A program made the translations under genes and the position numbers. The notes under the pieces are model-generated. The model saw only the letters and a program-made list of their open reading frames with translations. It was not told where the DNA came from and searched no databases. A stretch of 64,000 nt of DNA from Odontocerum albicorne (lineage: Eukaryota; Arthropoda; Insecta; Trichoptera; Odontoceridae): NCBI GenBank assembly GCA_949825065.1, contig OX463839.1, positions 30,203,540 through 30,267,539 of the forward strand, in the 5' to 3' direction. Positions 23,191 through 36,000 of this stretch are shown here, one piece after another (positions within the stretch are counted from its first letter, which is position 1; every line of letters begins with the position of its first letter).

Positions 23191-24482
23191 CTAGGTTAGT
23201 CAAAAAGTTTTGAAAGCGACATCTATGGAGCAGTAGAAAAACCAAAATTGCTACGCCATTTTAATATTTCATCTTTCATAAGAACGTACTCAAAATTTCA
23301 TTTCGATCTGTCAATTCATTCTTTGTTTACAAGCCATTTGAAGTTGACGTGTCAGTGTATTTTTTAACAATGGAAAAATCCGAATATCGTGCAGTGATTA
23401 AATTCTTTGTTTTGGAAGGTTTATCGGCTACTGAGATCCATGCAAAGATGGTGAAAGTATTAAAGGAGTCTTCTCCTTCATTTCCAACCGTTCACCGATG
23501 GGTTTTGGAGTTTAAGCGTGGCCGTACAAGCGTTGAAGACGATCCACGCTCAGGACGTCCAAAAAGTGCATCAACACCAGAAATCATAGCGAAAATACAG
23601 GATATGGTTTTGGAAGATCATCGATCGACTGTGGATGTGATAGCTGACACCATAGGCATCTCACATGGAACAACATGGCATATTTTGGCTGAAGTTTTGG
23701 GTTTCAAAAAACTGTGTGCACAATGGGTGCCGCATTTGCTAACAATGCAACAAAAACACGTTCAAATGCGACTTTCTGAGCAACATTTGGAGCAATTTCG
23801 AAAGGATAAAAAGGATTTTCTGCGTCGATTCATCACTATGGATGAGACTTGGGTCTACCACCATGATCCTGAATCAAAACAAGAGGCTAAGGAGTGGTGT
23901 GAACCAGGCACTTTGGCTCCGAAGCGAGTTCGTGTCCAGAAATCGGCCAAGAAGGTGTTAGCGTCAGTTTTTTGGGATGCAAAAGGAATTTTATTGATAG
24001 ATTATCTCCAAACTGGTAAGACAATCAACTCTGATTATTATTGTGACCTTTTGAACCAGTTGGATGAAAAATTTGTAAAAAAAGACCCGGTTTGCAGAAG
24101 AAAAAAATCATTTTTCATCAAGACAATGCACCTGCTCACACAGCTCAAAAAACCATCGCAAAAATCAGTGAATTGGGGTACGAATTGTTGCAGCATCCAC
24201 CCTATTCGCCAGATTTAGCTCCCTCTGACTTCTGGCTGTTCTCACACCTCAAAAAATTCCTTCGAGGAAAGCATTTTTCATCAAACGAAGAGGTTATAGC
24301 CGTCGTAGAGGAGTATTTTGCAGGCCTTCCAGAAAGTCACTTCCGTGATGGGACAACAAAGTTGGAAGATCGTTGGACCAAGTGTATTGATCTTATGGGA
24401 GACTATACTGAGCAATAAAAGTGATTTCCCCCCAAAAAAATGTATTTTCATTTCCGCTTTCAAAACATTTTGACTAACCTAG
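23191..24482 (+). mobile_element. Mar-C mariner, copy 2
   Basis: TIR CTAGGTTAGTCAAAAAGTTT at 23191 and inverse ending TTTTGACTAACCTAG at 24482. TA target duplication at 23189-23190 and 24483-24484. 1292 bp, nearly identical to the inverted copy at 5762-7050, including untranslated parts. Confidence 0.97.
23349..24418 (+). pseudogene. Mar-C mariner transposase, frameshifted (copy 2)
   Basis: 5' frame 23349-24218 (likely true start MEKSEYR at 23370). It holds an N-terminal helix-turn-helix pair, GRP linker (RSGRPKSAS), WVPHLLT and the first catalytic Asp (TMDETW). The frame slips in the A-rich run at 24077-24083, where a KKDPVC reading replaces the expected KK-P-L-KKK pattern. The rest is in the next frame at 24092-24418 with the second (FHQDNAPAH) and third (SPDLAPSDFWLF) Asp at DD34D spacing and a GDYTEQ end. 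Apart from that slip, all catalytic residues are intact. The same slip in copy 1 argues that both were mobilised by transposase from another copy. Confidence 0.92.
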
Positions 24483-24484
24483 TA

Positions 24485-24766
24485 TGTTAGCCATTAAAAA
24501 AAAGTTATGAGTTTTAAATATAAACAAAGATTTTTCTAACATTTTTCTACACTCTGTCAAAAAAGAGTTGAAAATAAATGAGGGCGCTGCAATCGCCTGA
24601 TTGACAACACCTTAGTTGTATATATCTGATTGCAAAAGTGGACTAACCCACAAAAAAAATGTGCGAAAAATAAACACTAGCCGTTTTGATGAACTTACCT
24701 ATAATATAAAATTTAATATAAAAAGAGTATAAATTGTATTTCACTATATTCCGTTGAATTTCTGAG
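24485..24766. other. Short spacer, nothing recognised
   Basis: AT-rich with no supported feature. Confidence 0.3.
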
Positions 24767-24770
24767 TTAA

Positions 24771-25271
24771 CCCTACAGTGCGCAATGATGCACATGTGAA
24801 TCAACCAAAGTTTTTCTAAATATTTTTGTGTTGAGTGGTATAAACAACGACTCACGCGCTGTTACTAATATGATACAATAATCTCCATGCTTTAAAACCA
24901 CATAGGTTTAATAGGAAACGGTTTTACCGGTCAATTTTGTAGTTGAAGTTTGACTTGTTGCGCGTAGATGACTTGTGATTTGTTCCAGTTTGAAATCAAA
25001 TTACTTTATTATTGGTGATCAAGGTAATCTTATTTTATCTTTTATTCTTTAGTACATATGTGTAAAATAAGTGAAGTAAAATATATAATTTCATTTATAT
25101 CATATAATTAACTTACAAATGCGCAGTGATTCATATATGAACCATACTCTTTTTTTTAAATATAAATATATAAAAACAAAAAAAAATGTTTTATTGTATT
25201 TTTCATGTTCCAGTACATATTTAATGCATATATTTTTATTTTTGTAATAAAAAAAATCGCGCATTGTAGGG
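24771..25271. mobile_element. Non-autonomous piggyBac-like element (501 bp)
   Basis: It begins CCCTACAGTGCGC and ends with the inverse GCGCATTGTAGGG (one mismatch in 13 bases). It is flanked by TTAA on both sides (24767-24770, 25272-25275), the piggyBac signature. Near the ends a second shared word (GTGAATCAACC left, TGATTCATATATGAACC inside) may be a subterminal repeat. There is no transposase ORF; the open frame at 25156-25422 crosses the element end and is AT-rich chance. Confidence 0.78.
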
Positions 25272-25275
25272 TTAA

Positions 25276-25998
25276 CAAAATAATTTTGCTTAAGCTAATT
25301 AAGAAAAATTTGAAATAAATTTTGAAAGTTGTTTTAAGTTTCCTGAAAAAGCATTGCTTTTTGAAAAATCGGATCGAGATATCAAACTTGATACAATTCT
25401 TGCTTTTTACTTGCAATGTCATTTCGTTTGTAACTCAAAATTCTTTTTCAGAAATTATAACTTTTTAACAAAAATTAATTTGAAATATATGTGAATGATT
25501 TCTAAACTTTAAAGAGTTTTAATAACTATTTAAAAAAAAATAACTACATACCAGTCATACTAGCAGTTCGCGCGTAAACGTCACTTATATCAGGACAGTC
25601 TTCCCGTATGATATTCTAAACAATGCTGAAAAACATTGTAAATAACCTCCCTCGTCCCAATGCGTAATGTTTTATTCATCTTAATGATGTTTTGTATATA
25701 ATAACAAATGTGTTTGACAATATATATCCGATATCACTATAAAATTTGACTTTAATGCAACGCAAAGCTATACCACCATGATACCACTATAAATAACACA
25801 AATATGACTTGACAGTCAATTTTGGTCTTGCCAAGCTATAATTTTTTTAGTTCCAATTTTATTAATTTCTACTCTTTTTGACAGAATGTACATCTTGTAT
25901 CATCACTGAGTATAAATATTGACGACCACACTTTTGTACATGTCTCAGTCCACTGACATGCATTTAATTCTTACTTCTTATCATAGTCCTGTCCATTG
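25276..25998. other. AT-rich spacer, nothing recognised
   Basis: No supported feature. Confidence 0.35.
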
Positions 25999-26000
25999 TA

Positions 26001-27272
26001 TTGGGTTGATGCAAAAGTTCGTCTCGTTTTTGACGCTAGATGGCGTTGTATCCTAAAACCAAAGTGTTGTTCAATTCCCATTGTTAAATTCCCAATCATT
26101 CAATTCCCATCAACAAGTGTTGGTAAATTCCCAATCATTCTGTAAAGTTCTGATGTTTGACAGAAGGAATTTTGGCTTTGAAAATAATAGAATAATAAGA
26201 ATACTTGTGTTATTTGGTTGTGTTTTTTTACATTTTGTTAAGCATTAAAAATAGCAGAAAATAAGGAGCATTTTCGACACATGCTTTTTTTATTTCCGGA
26301 AAGGCAAGAATGCTTCGCAGACACTAAAGAAGATATGTGTTGTGTACGGTGAGGGTGCCGTTGACGATTCCACGTGCTATAAGTGGTTCAGAAAGTTTCG
26401 TGACAATTTTAATCTTAGCGATGCACCATGTTCTAGACGACCGGCTGAGGCTGATGGTAGCGAAATATTGGCACTAATTTAAAGTGATCGGCATAGAACA
26501 ATTCGAGAGATTGAAGAAATTTTTGGAATCAACCAGTCAACAGTGTCAAGGCGATTACGTCAACTTGGAATGGTTAGCAAGGCTGATGTATGGGTGTAGC
26601 ACGAGTTAACGGAGAAAAATTTGGACTGAATTTTTGCTTGCGATTATCTATTGAAACACAACGAAATCGATCCATTTTTAAAGCTGATGGTTACAGGTGA
26701 TGAAAAATGGATAGTGTGTTATAATGTTAAGAGATCATGGTCTAAGTGCGGAGATGCCCCTTCAACCAGCACCAAAGCCAGTTTACATCCGAAGAAGGTT
26801 ATGCTATGCATTTGGTTACCTGAAAAACAGACCATTAATTCGGAGAAATACTGTTCACAACTAAGTGAATTAAAGCGAGCAATCGACCAGAAGCGGCCTG
26901 AATTAACCAACATAAACGGTATTGTGTTCCATCAAGGCAATGCTAGACCACACGTGTCTGACCATCTGACACAAACTTTTACAATTTAACTGGGATGTTT
27001 TGGTCCATCCACTGTACTCTACCGACCTTGCGCCCTCCGACTCATTTATTTAGATCACTTCAAAACAGCTTAGATGGTAAAAACTTTTTTTTCCTTGGAA
27101 GACTTGAAAAATCACCTGGATCAGCTATTTTTAACCAGAAACCTCAAAGCTTCTATGAATGCGAGGTTATGCAGCTACCAGAGAGATGGAGAAAGGTCAT
27201 CCAACAGAACGGCACATACTCTATTGATCAATTTTTGTATAAAAAGTGGGCCGAACTTTTGTATCAACCCAA
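26001..27272 (+). mobile_element. Mar-E mariner, full-length but decayed
   Basis: TIR TTGGGTTGATGCAAAAGTTC at 26001 and inverse GAACTTTTGTATCAACCCAA ending at 27272, with TA outside both. The transposase is broken. The helix-turn-helix region (TIREIEEIFGINQSTVSRRL, 26500-26560) has stops. First Asp is present (VTGDEKWIVCYN, 26690). The second is Gly (FHQGNARPH, 26930). Past a frameshift the third is present (TDLAPSDS). DEKW with YNVKR places it near the mellifera-type mariners. Confidence 0.93.
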
Positions 27273-27274
27273 TA

Positions 27275-28240
27275 CAATATAATGTTTCTGTGCCAAGATA
27301 TTCCAAGATAGTGTATCATTTACCTTGTCTACCCTCAATCTTCCCTTCCAGAATCAGATGAAATAGACTATACTACATCCACATCTCAAAGACTTGAATT
27401 TCATTATGTGCACTTTTAATTTTAATTTTTCAATAGCCTTACGAAACATTTCACGAACTTCAAATGTGTGTCGATTTTTAATATTTGTTACAGATAACGG
27501 ATTTAAATAACTGAGCTTAAGTTGCTGTCTAATATGATATAATATGAGTGATACTCGTATATAATATGATTATAATATGAGTGATACTCGTGTATAAATT
27601 CTTATTCTATTTTAATACTTTTTATAATTTTATATATTTCTACTTTACTTTAACAGTTACTCTATATTTAAAATGGGAAGTCATTATTTCAATGATCAGT
27701 TATTTCTGCCTACTTTATACGCAACCAGTACGTGCTTGTCAAGGAAACACTAACTCATTCAAAATAGTCTTATGGCAATGTCCTTTCATTCAATTCTGAC
27801 CAAATTGTTTGGCTATTGGTTATTGTAATGAATCCATTGTTGATTCTTATTGTATGGTTTAGAAATGGTTACAACCTATTAATAATAATAATCAATTATT
27901 ACTCCAAGTTGCAGCATTACACTGAATAACTGTTTAATTATGACCGAAGATGTTAAAAATATCTCCTTAATTGTTTTGGATAGTAATAAATTGATTCATA
28001 TTCTTATTTTAAAAACCTTTTTGTAAAACTATAGAACACTAAAGATTGCACGTATCCATCAAAAGTTTTGCCTTTAATTTTGTGGAACTCCATATTAGAA
28101 TATTTATCAAAAAATTGATTTGTTTTTCCACTGATTGTGAGAAAAGTCATGTATTTTTGAGTATTCCAGTATGTATATTCTCGGCTTATTATATATTTCC
28201 TGATCTATTCCTACTATTCCTCAAACGATCCTGTCAAAAT
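27275..28240. other. AT-rich spacer, nothing recognised
   Basis: 27540-27600 carries a short direct repeat (AATATGAGTGATACTCGT twice). No coding feature is supported. Confidence 0.4.
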
Positions 28241-28249
28241 TTCGGCCAG

Positions 28250-29310
28250 ATGCGACGTGTAGTTAACGTTTGACAACCGTCTGAAACGATCACTTGGCCA
28301 TTTGCCACAACAATTAAAAAAAATTCGTTCTGTGTCGTCATAAAACATTTTTATTTGAAAGAGTTAACAGCCGCACATATCAAAACCGAGTTAAATGAAG
28401 TTCACGGGGACCTGCGCAAACGTTGAAGACTGTTTATTTCTGGATAAATGAGTTGAAAACCTGGTCGTACATACACTGAAGATGAATCGCGCTCCAGGCG
28501 TTCAATTTGGATCCGCCATGGAGGAAATCATTAGAAAAAAACATGGTATCATAATGGAAGACCACCGAGTGCATGTGTGCCAAATTTCTGAAGTTGTGGG
28601 AATTTCAAGTGAATGAGTGCAGAATATTCTACACGAAAATTTTAATATGAAAAAGCTGTCTGCGCGAAGGGTGGCGCGATTTCAACGCAGTGTTTGGCGA
28701 TGTTTCTGGACGAAACTTGGATCCACCACTACACAACACACCTTGTTCAAACATCAGTCAATGGACAACAACTTGTGAAAGTACGCCGAAGAATGCGACG
28801 ATCGTTTTGTCGGCTGGAAAGGTGATGGCCGCTGCATTTAGGAATTCCCAAGCAATCATCATGATTGACTACTTTGAAAAAGACAACAATGGAGCATATT
28901 ATGCGACATTATAGGACCGCTTGAAAAACGAATTGAAGGGAAAACGGCAGAGATTGGCGCGCAAAAATGTGCTCTTCCACCAGAACAATGCGCCGTCCCA
29001 CAAATCGACCGTCACAATGACAAAATTGCATCAATTTAGCTTCGAATTGGTTCCTCATCCACCATATTCCTTGGACTTGACTCCGTGCGACTTCTTTCTG
29101 TTCCCGAAATAAAAAATATTGGCTCTCTGGGAAGAAATTTTCATAGAATCAGGATGTTATCGCTACTGACTTTTGCAGAGTTTGACAAAACCTATTTTAC
29201 AGTCGGGATTAAAACATTGGAAAATCATTATACCCAGTGTGTACAAGTTGATGTTGATGTCATTGACTTACTGTTGCAAAACAATTTTGTTAAAGTGACT
29301 TGATACAGTT
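28250..29310 (+). mobile_element. Old mariner remnant, ends not clear
   Basis: Pieces of a mariner transposase lie in order. N-terminal KELTAAHIKTELNEVHGDL comes near 28365, DETWIHHYTT near 28710, GKVMAAAFRNSQAIIMIDYF at 28820 and FHQNNAPSHKS at 28976 (second catalytic Asp is Asn). Then come HPPYSLDLTPCDFFLFPK at 29055 and a C-terminal piece near 29210. Several stops and frameshifts; I could not fix the TIRs. Confidence 0.75.
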
Positions 29311-29809
29311 TGCAAGGTATGCTGATACTCTCATCTCTAAAATGACATGCCACTGGTCTTCCTACCAGATACTTTCCTTTTGAATTAGCCAAGAGTGTTG
29401 TTTGAGTAGCCTATATGGTGGGTGCCTAAGTGTGTTCCAAACCAGCTGAGCCGAGTTTGTCGATATAGAGTACAAGGATTCAATCCTGAGTGCTCATGAT
29501 ATATTATTGAGGTATCTAATTGTTGCCACTTTTGACAAGTTTTTCTGTAAACAGTCTCAGGACCATTTGGATTGCAGAATTGCCTCCAAATGGAATCTAG
29601 ACATTTGCACTCTTCCTCATTACCTCATACTGAGTACCATCTAAATGTTAGGTTCTAGTCTAATTCGTTTCTTTAATTTGACAATGAAAGAAACTGACGT
29701 TTCAATCTCAATTTATTATGTTGTAATAATTGTTGATGAGAAATAAACCTGTTTGTTACCATGTACATAAAAGTGTGAAATGAATAAAAATTTTTTTGTG
29801 GTTTTGCAG
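29311..29809. other. Non-coding stretch before the first visible hippo exon
   Basis: Ends in a splice acceptor (TTTTTTTGTGGTTTTGCAG, AG at 29808-29809). I take it as the tail of a hippo intron. Confidence 0.5.
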
Positions 29810-30068
29810 CAAACTGATATTCTCGGAGGAGAGTTTGACGCGACAACCAGAGGAAGTGTTCGACATAATCTGTAAGTTAGGCGAGGGTTCTTATGGCAGT
29901 GTGTATAAGGCACTGCACAAAGAGTCAGGGCAGGTGCTGGCCATCAAGCAGGTGCCCGTGGACACTGACTTGCAGGAAATTATCAAAGAAATCTCCATCA
30001 TGCAACAGTGTGACAGCCCTTATGTGGTCAAGTACTATGGGAGTTACTTTAAAAATACAGACCTCTGG
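29810..30068 (+). CDS. hpo: hippo coding exon A: kinase N-lobe
   Basis: Acceptor AG at 29808-29809, donor GTGAGT at 30069. It begins with the last base of a split codon and ends on a whole codon. It encodes [20 protein letters not shown], the glycine loop GEGSYGSV, the ATP-binding Lys (LAIKQVPV) and the helix with [17 protein letters not shown], ending KNTDLW. The ATG at 29796 lies in the intron and is not the start. Confidence 0.95.
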
Positions 30069-33000
30069 GTGAGTAATTTTTATTTTTCTCACTATTTTTA
30101 TTGACATAATCGTGATACAGTTATGATCGTGTTAAAAAGATGAATAAACCTTTATGGGTAAGTCTGTAAGGGGCCTGTCTACCGTCTACCAACCCGGGGA
30201 TCGGTCTATTGTACTTTATGATAACACCACTAAAACTGTACACCAGGCAGATCAGACCACCCAATAGATTGAAGGAAAGGCAGCTGGGGATATATTTTTA
30301 AGCAGAAAAATAAAAATATTCTTAATAAGATCCCGGGTTTATAATAAAAAGAAAGATATTTTATTTCATTGTCATTTTAAATTGAAAAGATATACTTTAT
30401 CCTCTCAAATCATTCCCAACTAGTATTTGCCCACCTTAATGGCAGTTAGTGTAGCCTCATTAAGGTCTTGCAGAGAGCATATAGCCAGGCATCATGCCTA
30501 GCATAAAATGAGTGCCATGGTTTGTCTTTTCAACAGTCACATCTTTCGCCTTCAAATGGTAAAAATGACATTCTTCAATTTACTCTATTGAAAGCAAAGT
30601 GCAAAGGCCAACACCACTTTTCAACCAGGATTTTCTATGAATAATCTAGAGAGTAACTAATAATACCCCTTTTTAATATTTATTTTTATAGATTGTCATG
30701 GAATACTGTGGGGCAGGATCAGTTTCGGATATTATGAGATTAAGGAAGAAAACTCTTTCTGAAGATGAGATAGCCACAATTTTATGTGATACTCTTAAGG
30801 GGTTAGAATACTTACATCTTCGTAGGAAAATTCATCGAGATATTAAAGCCGGAAATATTTTGCTTAATTCTGAAGGTCATGCCAAACTAGCTGATTTTGG
30901 TGTTGCTGGCCAATTAACGGTAAGAAATCAATATTATTGTTTTTTTTTAATTTCATAACTATACTGGCGAGTCCATCTCATCTGATGTTGTGCCTAATAA
31001 GGTAAACATTATGGTAACCTATAGTTTTTACGCAGAGTGTTACAGATGTCTGAGGTTTTGAGTTTGGTTATACCTACACAATAATAAGTTCTCTTGAACA
31101 AAATATATGCAGTAATGTGATTAAGTATTCACATTATTTTTTATATAACATATTTTTTGGACACCACCTCAAATTTATGAGACAATTTTTAGAAAAGAAT
31201 ATTTTAGTAAACAAAAATATTTATTTTTAATTGTTATTAGCATAACTTGTATCGGCAACATTCAGTTCATCTTCACTCGTCTAGGCACTGTCACATTTCA
31301 TATTATTGTTAAAACTGTCATTGTAACTCTTCAAAAATGGATGTCTGTTTTTGTTTTGTGCACTTAATAAACTATCAAATCAATATGGAGAGATTCAATA
31401 GGTATAGAAAAAATATGAAACACGAGTATATAGGTAGTAACTAAATGAAGTAAATAAAACATATAATAAAAATATTTAAATTAAACGCATGCATATAAAA
31501 ACGCGTATAAAAAGAAATGTGTGTATAATATTTCTTTTGGTAGTTTAAATTATTTTCTGCAGGTACCTATTACCTGTACAAGTATCACCTATCTTCGGAC
31601 TATAAGATGCACTCCAATTTTAAGTTAATTTTATAAGTTAAGTATTTTCTGGGTAGCCTTTATCAGTCATTCAAAATGGATGGTCATTGAGTCCTCTAAG
31701 AAGTGATTTTTAGTTTTTTTTTCTAATAATCTAGAAATGCTATTGGAGTGATTTTGGATAGTAAATGGCACTGGCATGGCACAAATTAATGTTAATGTTG
31801 ACACAAAGCTCTTATGTTAATTCAAGGTGACAAATACATCCTTCAAGTTATAGAAAGACTTGAGTTCCTCTCATTTTCTCCTTCACAGCTTCTTTTAACT
31901 GTATCAGGAGATCAAAGTAGTACTTTACAGTTATTGTGATGCCGTTATCTTTGTAATCTATCAGCAGTATACCTTCCGCAGGCCATATTACCACTTGATT
32001 GCACTGCAGTTGCTTGAGTGTTATAAATGTTTGTTTTGACACATTGTGAAAGAAAATGTATGAAAGCCTTGTTATGCCACAGTCATACTACAGTCAGCTC
32101 ATAGTCAATTCAAAGGCAGCTTGCGGTATGACCATGCTCAAGTAAGAGTCCAGCCTCAGGCTTCTGCAGTTTTAATTTTGTGATTTTGCATTATATAATA
32201 CATATATTACATAACATGGACCAATATTTTATTTATAGTTAAGGCAGACATTAACTGTGGAGGTTTAAAGAAAATTTATTGATTTACTAAAACACTATTT
32301 CTTCCACTTAAGATAATGGTTATAACCCTACTGGTTTCAAGGTTTTCACCTAATTATTAGGGGAGTTCAATTAAGACTGAATTATTCCCGGGCTGACCCT
32401 GACAGACTTGACAGTAAAAAAATCAGAGTGGGGGCTGTTGGGGGAGGGGGGAAGTATGAGATGACTTCAGCAAACATCTGTGAGATCTTGGGGGCATATG
32501 TGTTTACCAGTTTATCCCAATACACTGTCTTAGATATTTTCAGGGCCTCGAATCTGTCTAATTATTGCCATAATAATTTATATGCAAGAATTTTACATCA
32601 TCAATAGAAAATATGTGATTTTCTCAGTGACAATGATTAGCCATTTCAGAATTAACTAGAGGATTCGTTAAGTTGGATTTGTATTCAGTGTTTTATCACA
32701 GTCAGCATATTGATGTTTATATGTACCACTTTTGCTAATTACTCTATTTCTGTCTTTTCCATTGAATACAAATTTCCAGAGATTGAAGTTTGTGTAAAAG
32801 GCTGGCTTTCTTTGACTTGGAAAAGATTTTGTTAGTTCGTATGATGTACTATATTTTTCATAAGTAAAATTCTGTTCCATTTATTAGGTATGTTTATAGG
32901 TATCGTTGAATGTATAATTTTAAATAAGTTTCTTCTTGGTTTTATTTTCTAGGAGTGAATCAATCAGCAGACTTTCAGGGTAGCCATTATTTGTTGCTAT

Positions 33001-36000
33001 TTTTTCGAAGATCTTGAATTATTATTTAAAATTGTCTCTGGACACTAAGTAATCTATGAAACATACACTTCAAAGTAGCAATTTGTGATTATTAGGATGG
33101 GTGAGTTTTTATCATTAGATACGTCTACTCTCTCTGTGCTAGCCCGGGCATAGTTCAGCCTTGTTTAAACTCCCCTAATGACATGAAAACTTTGAAACCG
33201 GTAGGGTCATACCATTTTATTAAATGGAAAAAACAGTGTTTTTAGTAAATCAATAAAAATGTTAGTAAAGACTTTTTAACTGTTAGAGTGCAGAGAGACG
33301 TTCCCGCTCTTTACGAAAATTACGGAGAGTCTATATATAAACGCAAACGTTGGTGCGCGTTTGGCGTTCAACCGCGGTGGATGTTGTTATTTTCTTGAAC
33401 CTATTATATTTTTTTCTAGTACAAATTCTCCTCAGCATTTTTGGCATAGAATTGAAAAAAAATGTCCAGCAGTAAAACGGTTATTGAATGTTGAATTTTT
33501 ACATGTATTTTATTTGAGTTTGCATGATCTTTTTTACACTTGATATAACATTCATATTGTATAAAAAAATAAATTTTTAAAGATTGTGTAAAAAAATTAT
33601 AACAGGTTTTAACTATATGTTTTTCAGGATACAATGGCTAAACGCAATACTGTGATAGGCACTCCTTTCTGGATGGCCCCTGAGGTGATTCAGGAGATTG
33701 GGTATGACTGTGTGGCAGACATATGGTCATTAGGTATAACTGCACTGGAGATGGCGGAAGGGAAACCACCCTATGGAGATATCCACCCTATGCGCGCCAT
33801 CTTCATGATTCCCACCAAACCACCCCCATCTTTCAGAGAGCCTGACAAATGGTCACCAGAGTTTATAGACTTTGTTAGTTTATGTCTGGTTAAAAATCCT
33901 GATGAGAGGGCAACAGCTGGTGATTTGTTGAATCATGAATTTATTGGTATGTCTAATATCCATTACATTATATCATTTACAGTTAGAAAAAAGGTGCATT
34001 TTAATATCCATTACATTTTGGATCATTTAGAGTTAGAAAAAAGGTGACAATACAAAATTTTCTGAATATTTTCTCTTTTGATTCTAGATCAATATTCAAA
34101 TGTAATTTGAAAGAAAAGTAAACAATTTTCATTCACTGGAACAGTTTTCAGTGACGGAACAACCATAATAACTAGAACATTTCTTTATTTGCTTCACCCA
34201 CTAAAGTTGAACTTTATCAACTGTATTAAGCTTGCTTAATGAAAAACTTTAAAATTTGTAACACAATATAAGTAAATGATTCAATATTATAGAAGTCTCA
34301 AAACACGAAAGCAAGAGCCCATTGCATTATTCATATTAAAAGTACTGCAGTGTAATTTCAACTTTTCCTCAGAGGTACTTAGTTTTTATGTTCCCGACAA
34401 TTACAACTGTGCAAAAAATTATCTTCTATTCTATGTAACCAACTTACAGAACCAATGTGATGGCTAAATACTCAGTCAATATATTCTCGGCACCATCGAG
34501 CACTATGAGAAGAATTCTCTTTAGTATTCTGCTATGTGAATAAATAATCAGGCCCCTAATTATGTAACAGGAGAAATCCATATAATGTGGAATAAAAAAA
34601 ACTGAAAGAAATGTTTAAACAGGGAATAGTAAGAATTAGAGAAACAAAAGGTGATGTACGAGAAGATGTATTGATGTAAAAGGGATAAAGGAAGTATGTT
34701 GTATGATAGGAAAGTTTGCACTCCCTTTTTCTGCCCGTTACGTCATCTCCTTGTGCTTCTTACCTTACCTATTTCATTCTCATTTTACCTCTAATTGCAA
34801 TTAATGAATCCTTCAAATGAAATCTTAAATTTTCAATAATTTCATAGTTATGATTTGTTAAATTCTATTATTATTGTGACACATGATTTAGCTTTGGTTT
34901 CTTAGCTCTTAGCCACATTGATGTCATTAGTGATGTCATTTAAAAATGAGCTTTATTATTTTCTGTGTATGTATTATGAATATTGAAAAAATATATTGGG
35001 TGTACAGATTAGTTCAGTCCGTTTTTTTGTGTTCAAAAATGCATTTATTTCTAAACTGTTACGAAAGAAATGAACCGGTGACCTGCCAAATCGTGCTGCA
35101 TCCTTCGGAACAACCAGTAATCAGAAGAAGCAATGTCCGGGGAATACGGCGGGTGCGGTAAAACATCCCATTTGAGCGTTTCCAAATATTTTTTTACGAC
35201 TTTTGCGACATAAGGCCAAGCGTTGTCATGAAGAAGAATAACTTTATCATGTCTTTGCTCGTATTCCGGCCGTTTTTCTCGCAATGCACGGCTCAAACTA
35301 ATTATTTGTAATCAATACCGATCGCCCGTAATGGAATCGCCAGGTTTCAGCACCTCATAGTAAACAACACCCCTTTGATCCCACCAGATACAGAACATGA
35401 TCTTCGAACCATGTATGTTCCGTTTTGGTGTTGATGTTGAGGTCGATGGCAACGATTGACCGCGCTTAGCGTAGTATTTTTTCTTCTTGGGGTTGTCGTA
35501 GAATATCAACTTCTCATCTCCAGTTACAATCCGATGCAAAAAACCTTTTCTTTGTTGCCTTGAATCAGCTGCTCGCAAGTGAAAAATTGCCTTTCAACGT
35601 CTCTCGGTTTCATTTCATAAGGCACCCAATTTCCTTGTTTTTGAATCATTCCCATGGCTCTTAATCGTACAGAAAAGGCTTGTTGAGTCACTCCCAATGA
35701 TCCTGCAAGCTCCTCTTGCGTTTGACTCTGATCTTCTTTGAGTAATGCCTCTAATTCTTTGTCCTCAAATTTTTTTGGCTATCCAGAGCGAGGCATGTCT
35801 TCGACGCTGAAATCTCCATCCTTGAAACGTCGAAACCATTCCCTACATGATTTATCAGTTAGAGCAGCGTCACCATAAACTTCGACAAGCATTCGATGGG
35901 TTTCAGCTGCACTTTTCTTCCAATTAAAGCAGAAAATTTAAACCTCCTGCAAATGCTGCTTGGTTAACACAAAATTCGACATTTTCAACACTGTACAAAA

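Larger units (their letters stand above)
30920..33627 (+). other. hippo intron 2 (2.7 kb)
   Basis: GTAAGA ... TTTTTCAG. It contains a small mariner remnant (31850-32040, minus) and a fold-back element of about 1 kb (32276-33260). Confidence 0.9.

Noticed and set aside
29796..29809. ATG at 29796 as the hippo start codon
   Set aside because: It lies in the polypyrimidine/acceptor region just before the AG at 29808-29809; the encoded MWFCS does not match the family N-terminus.
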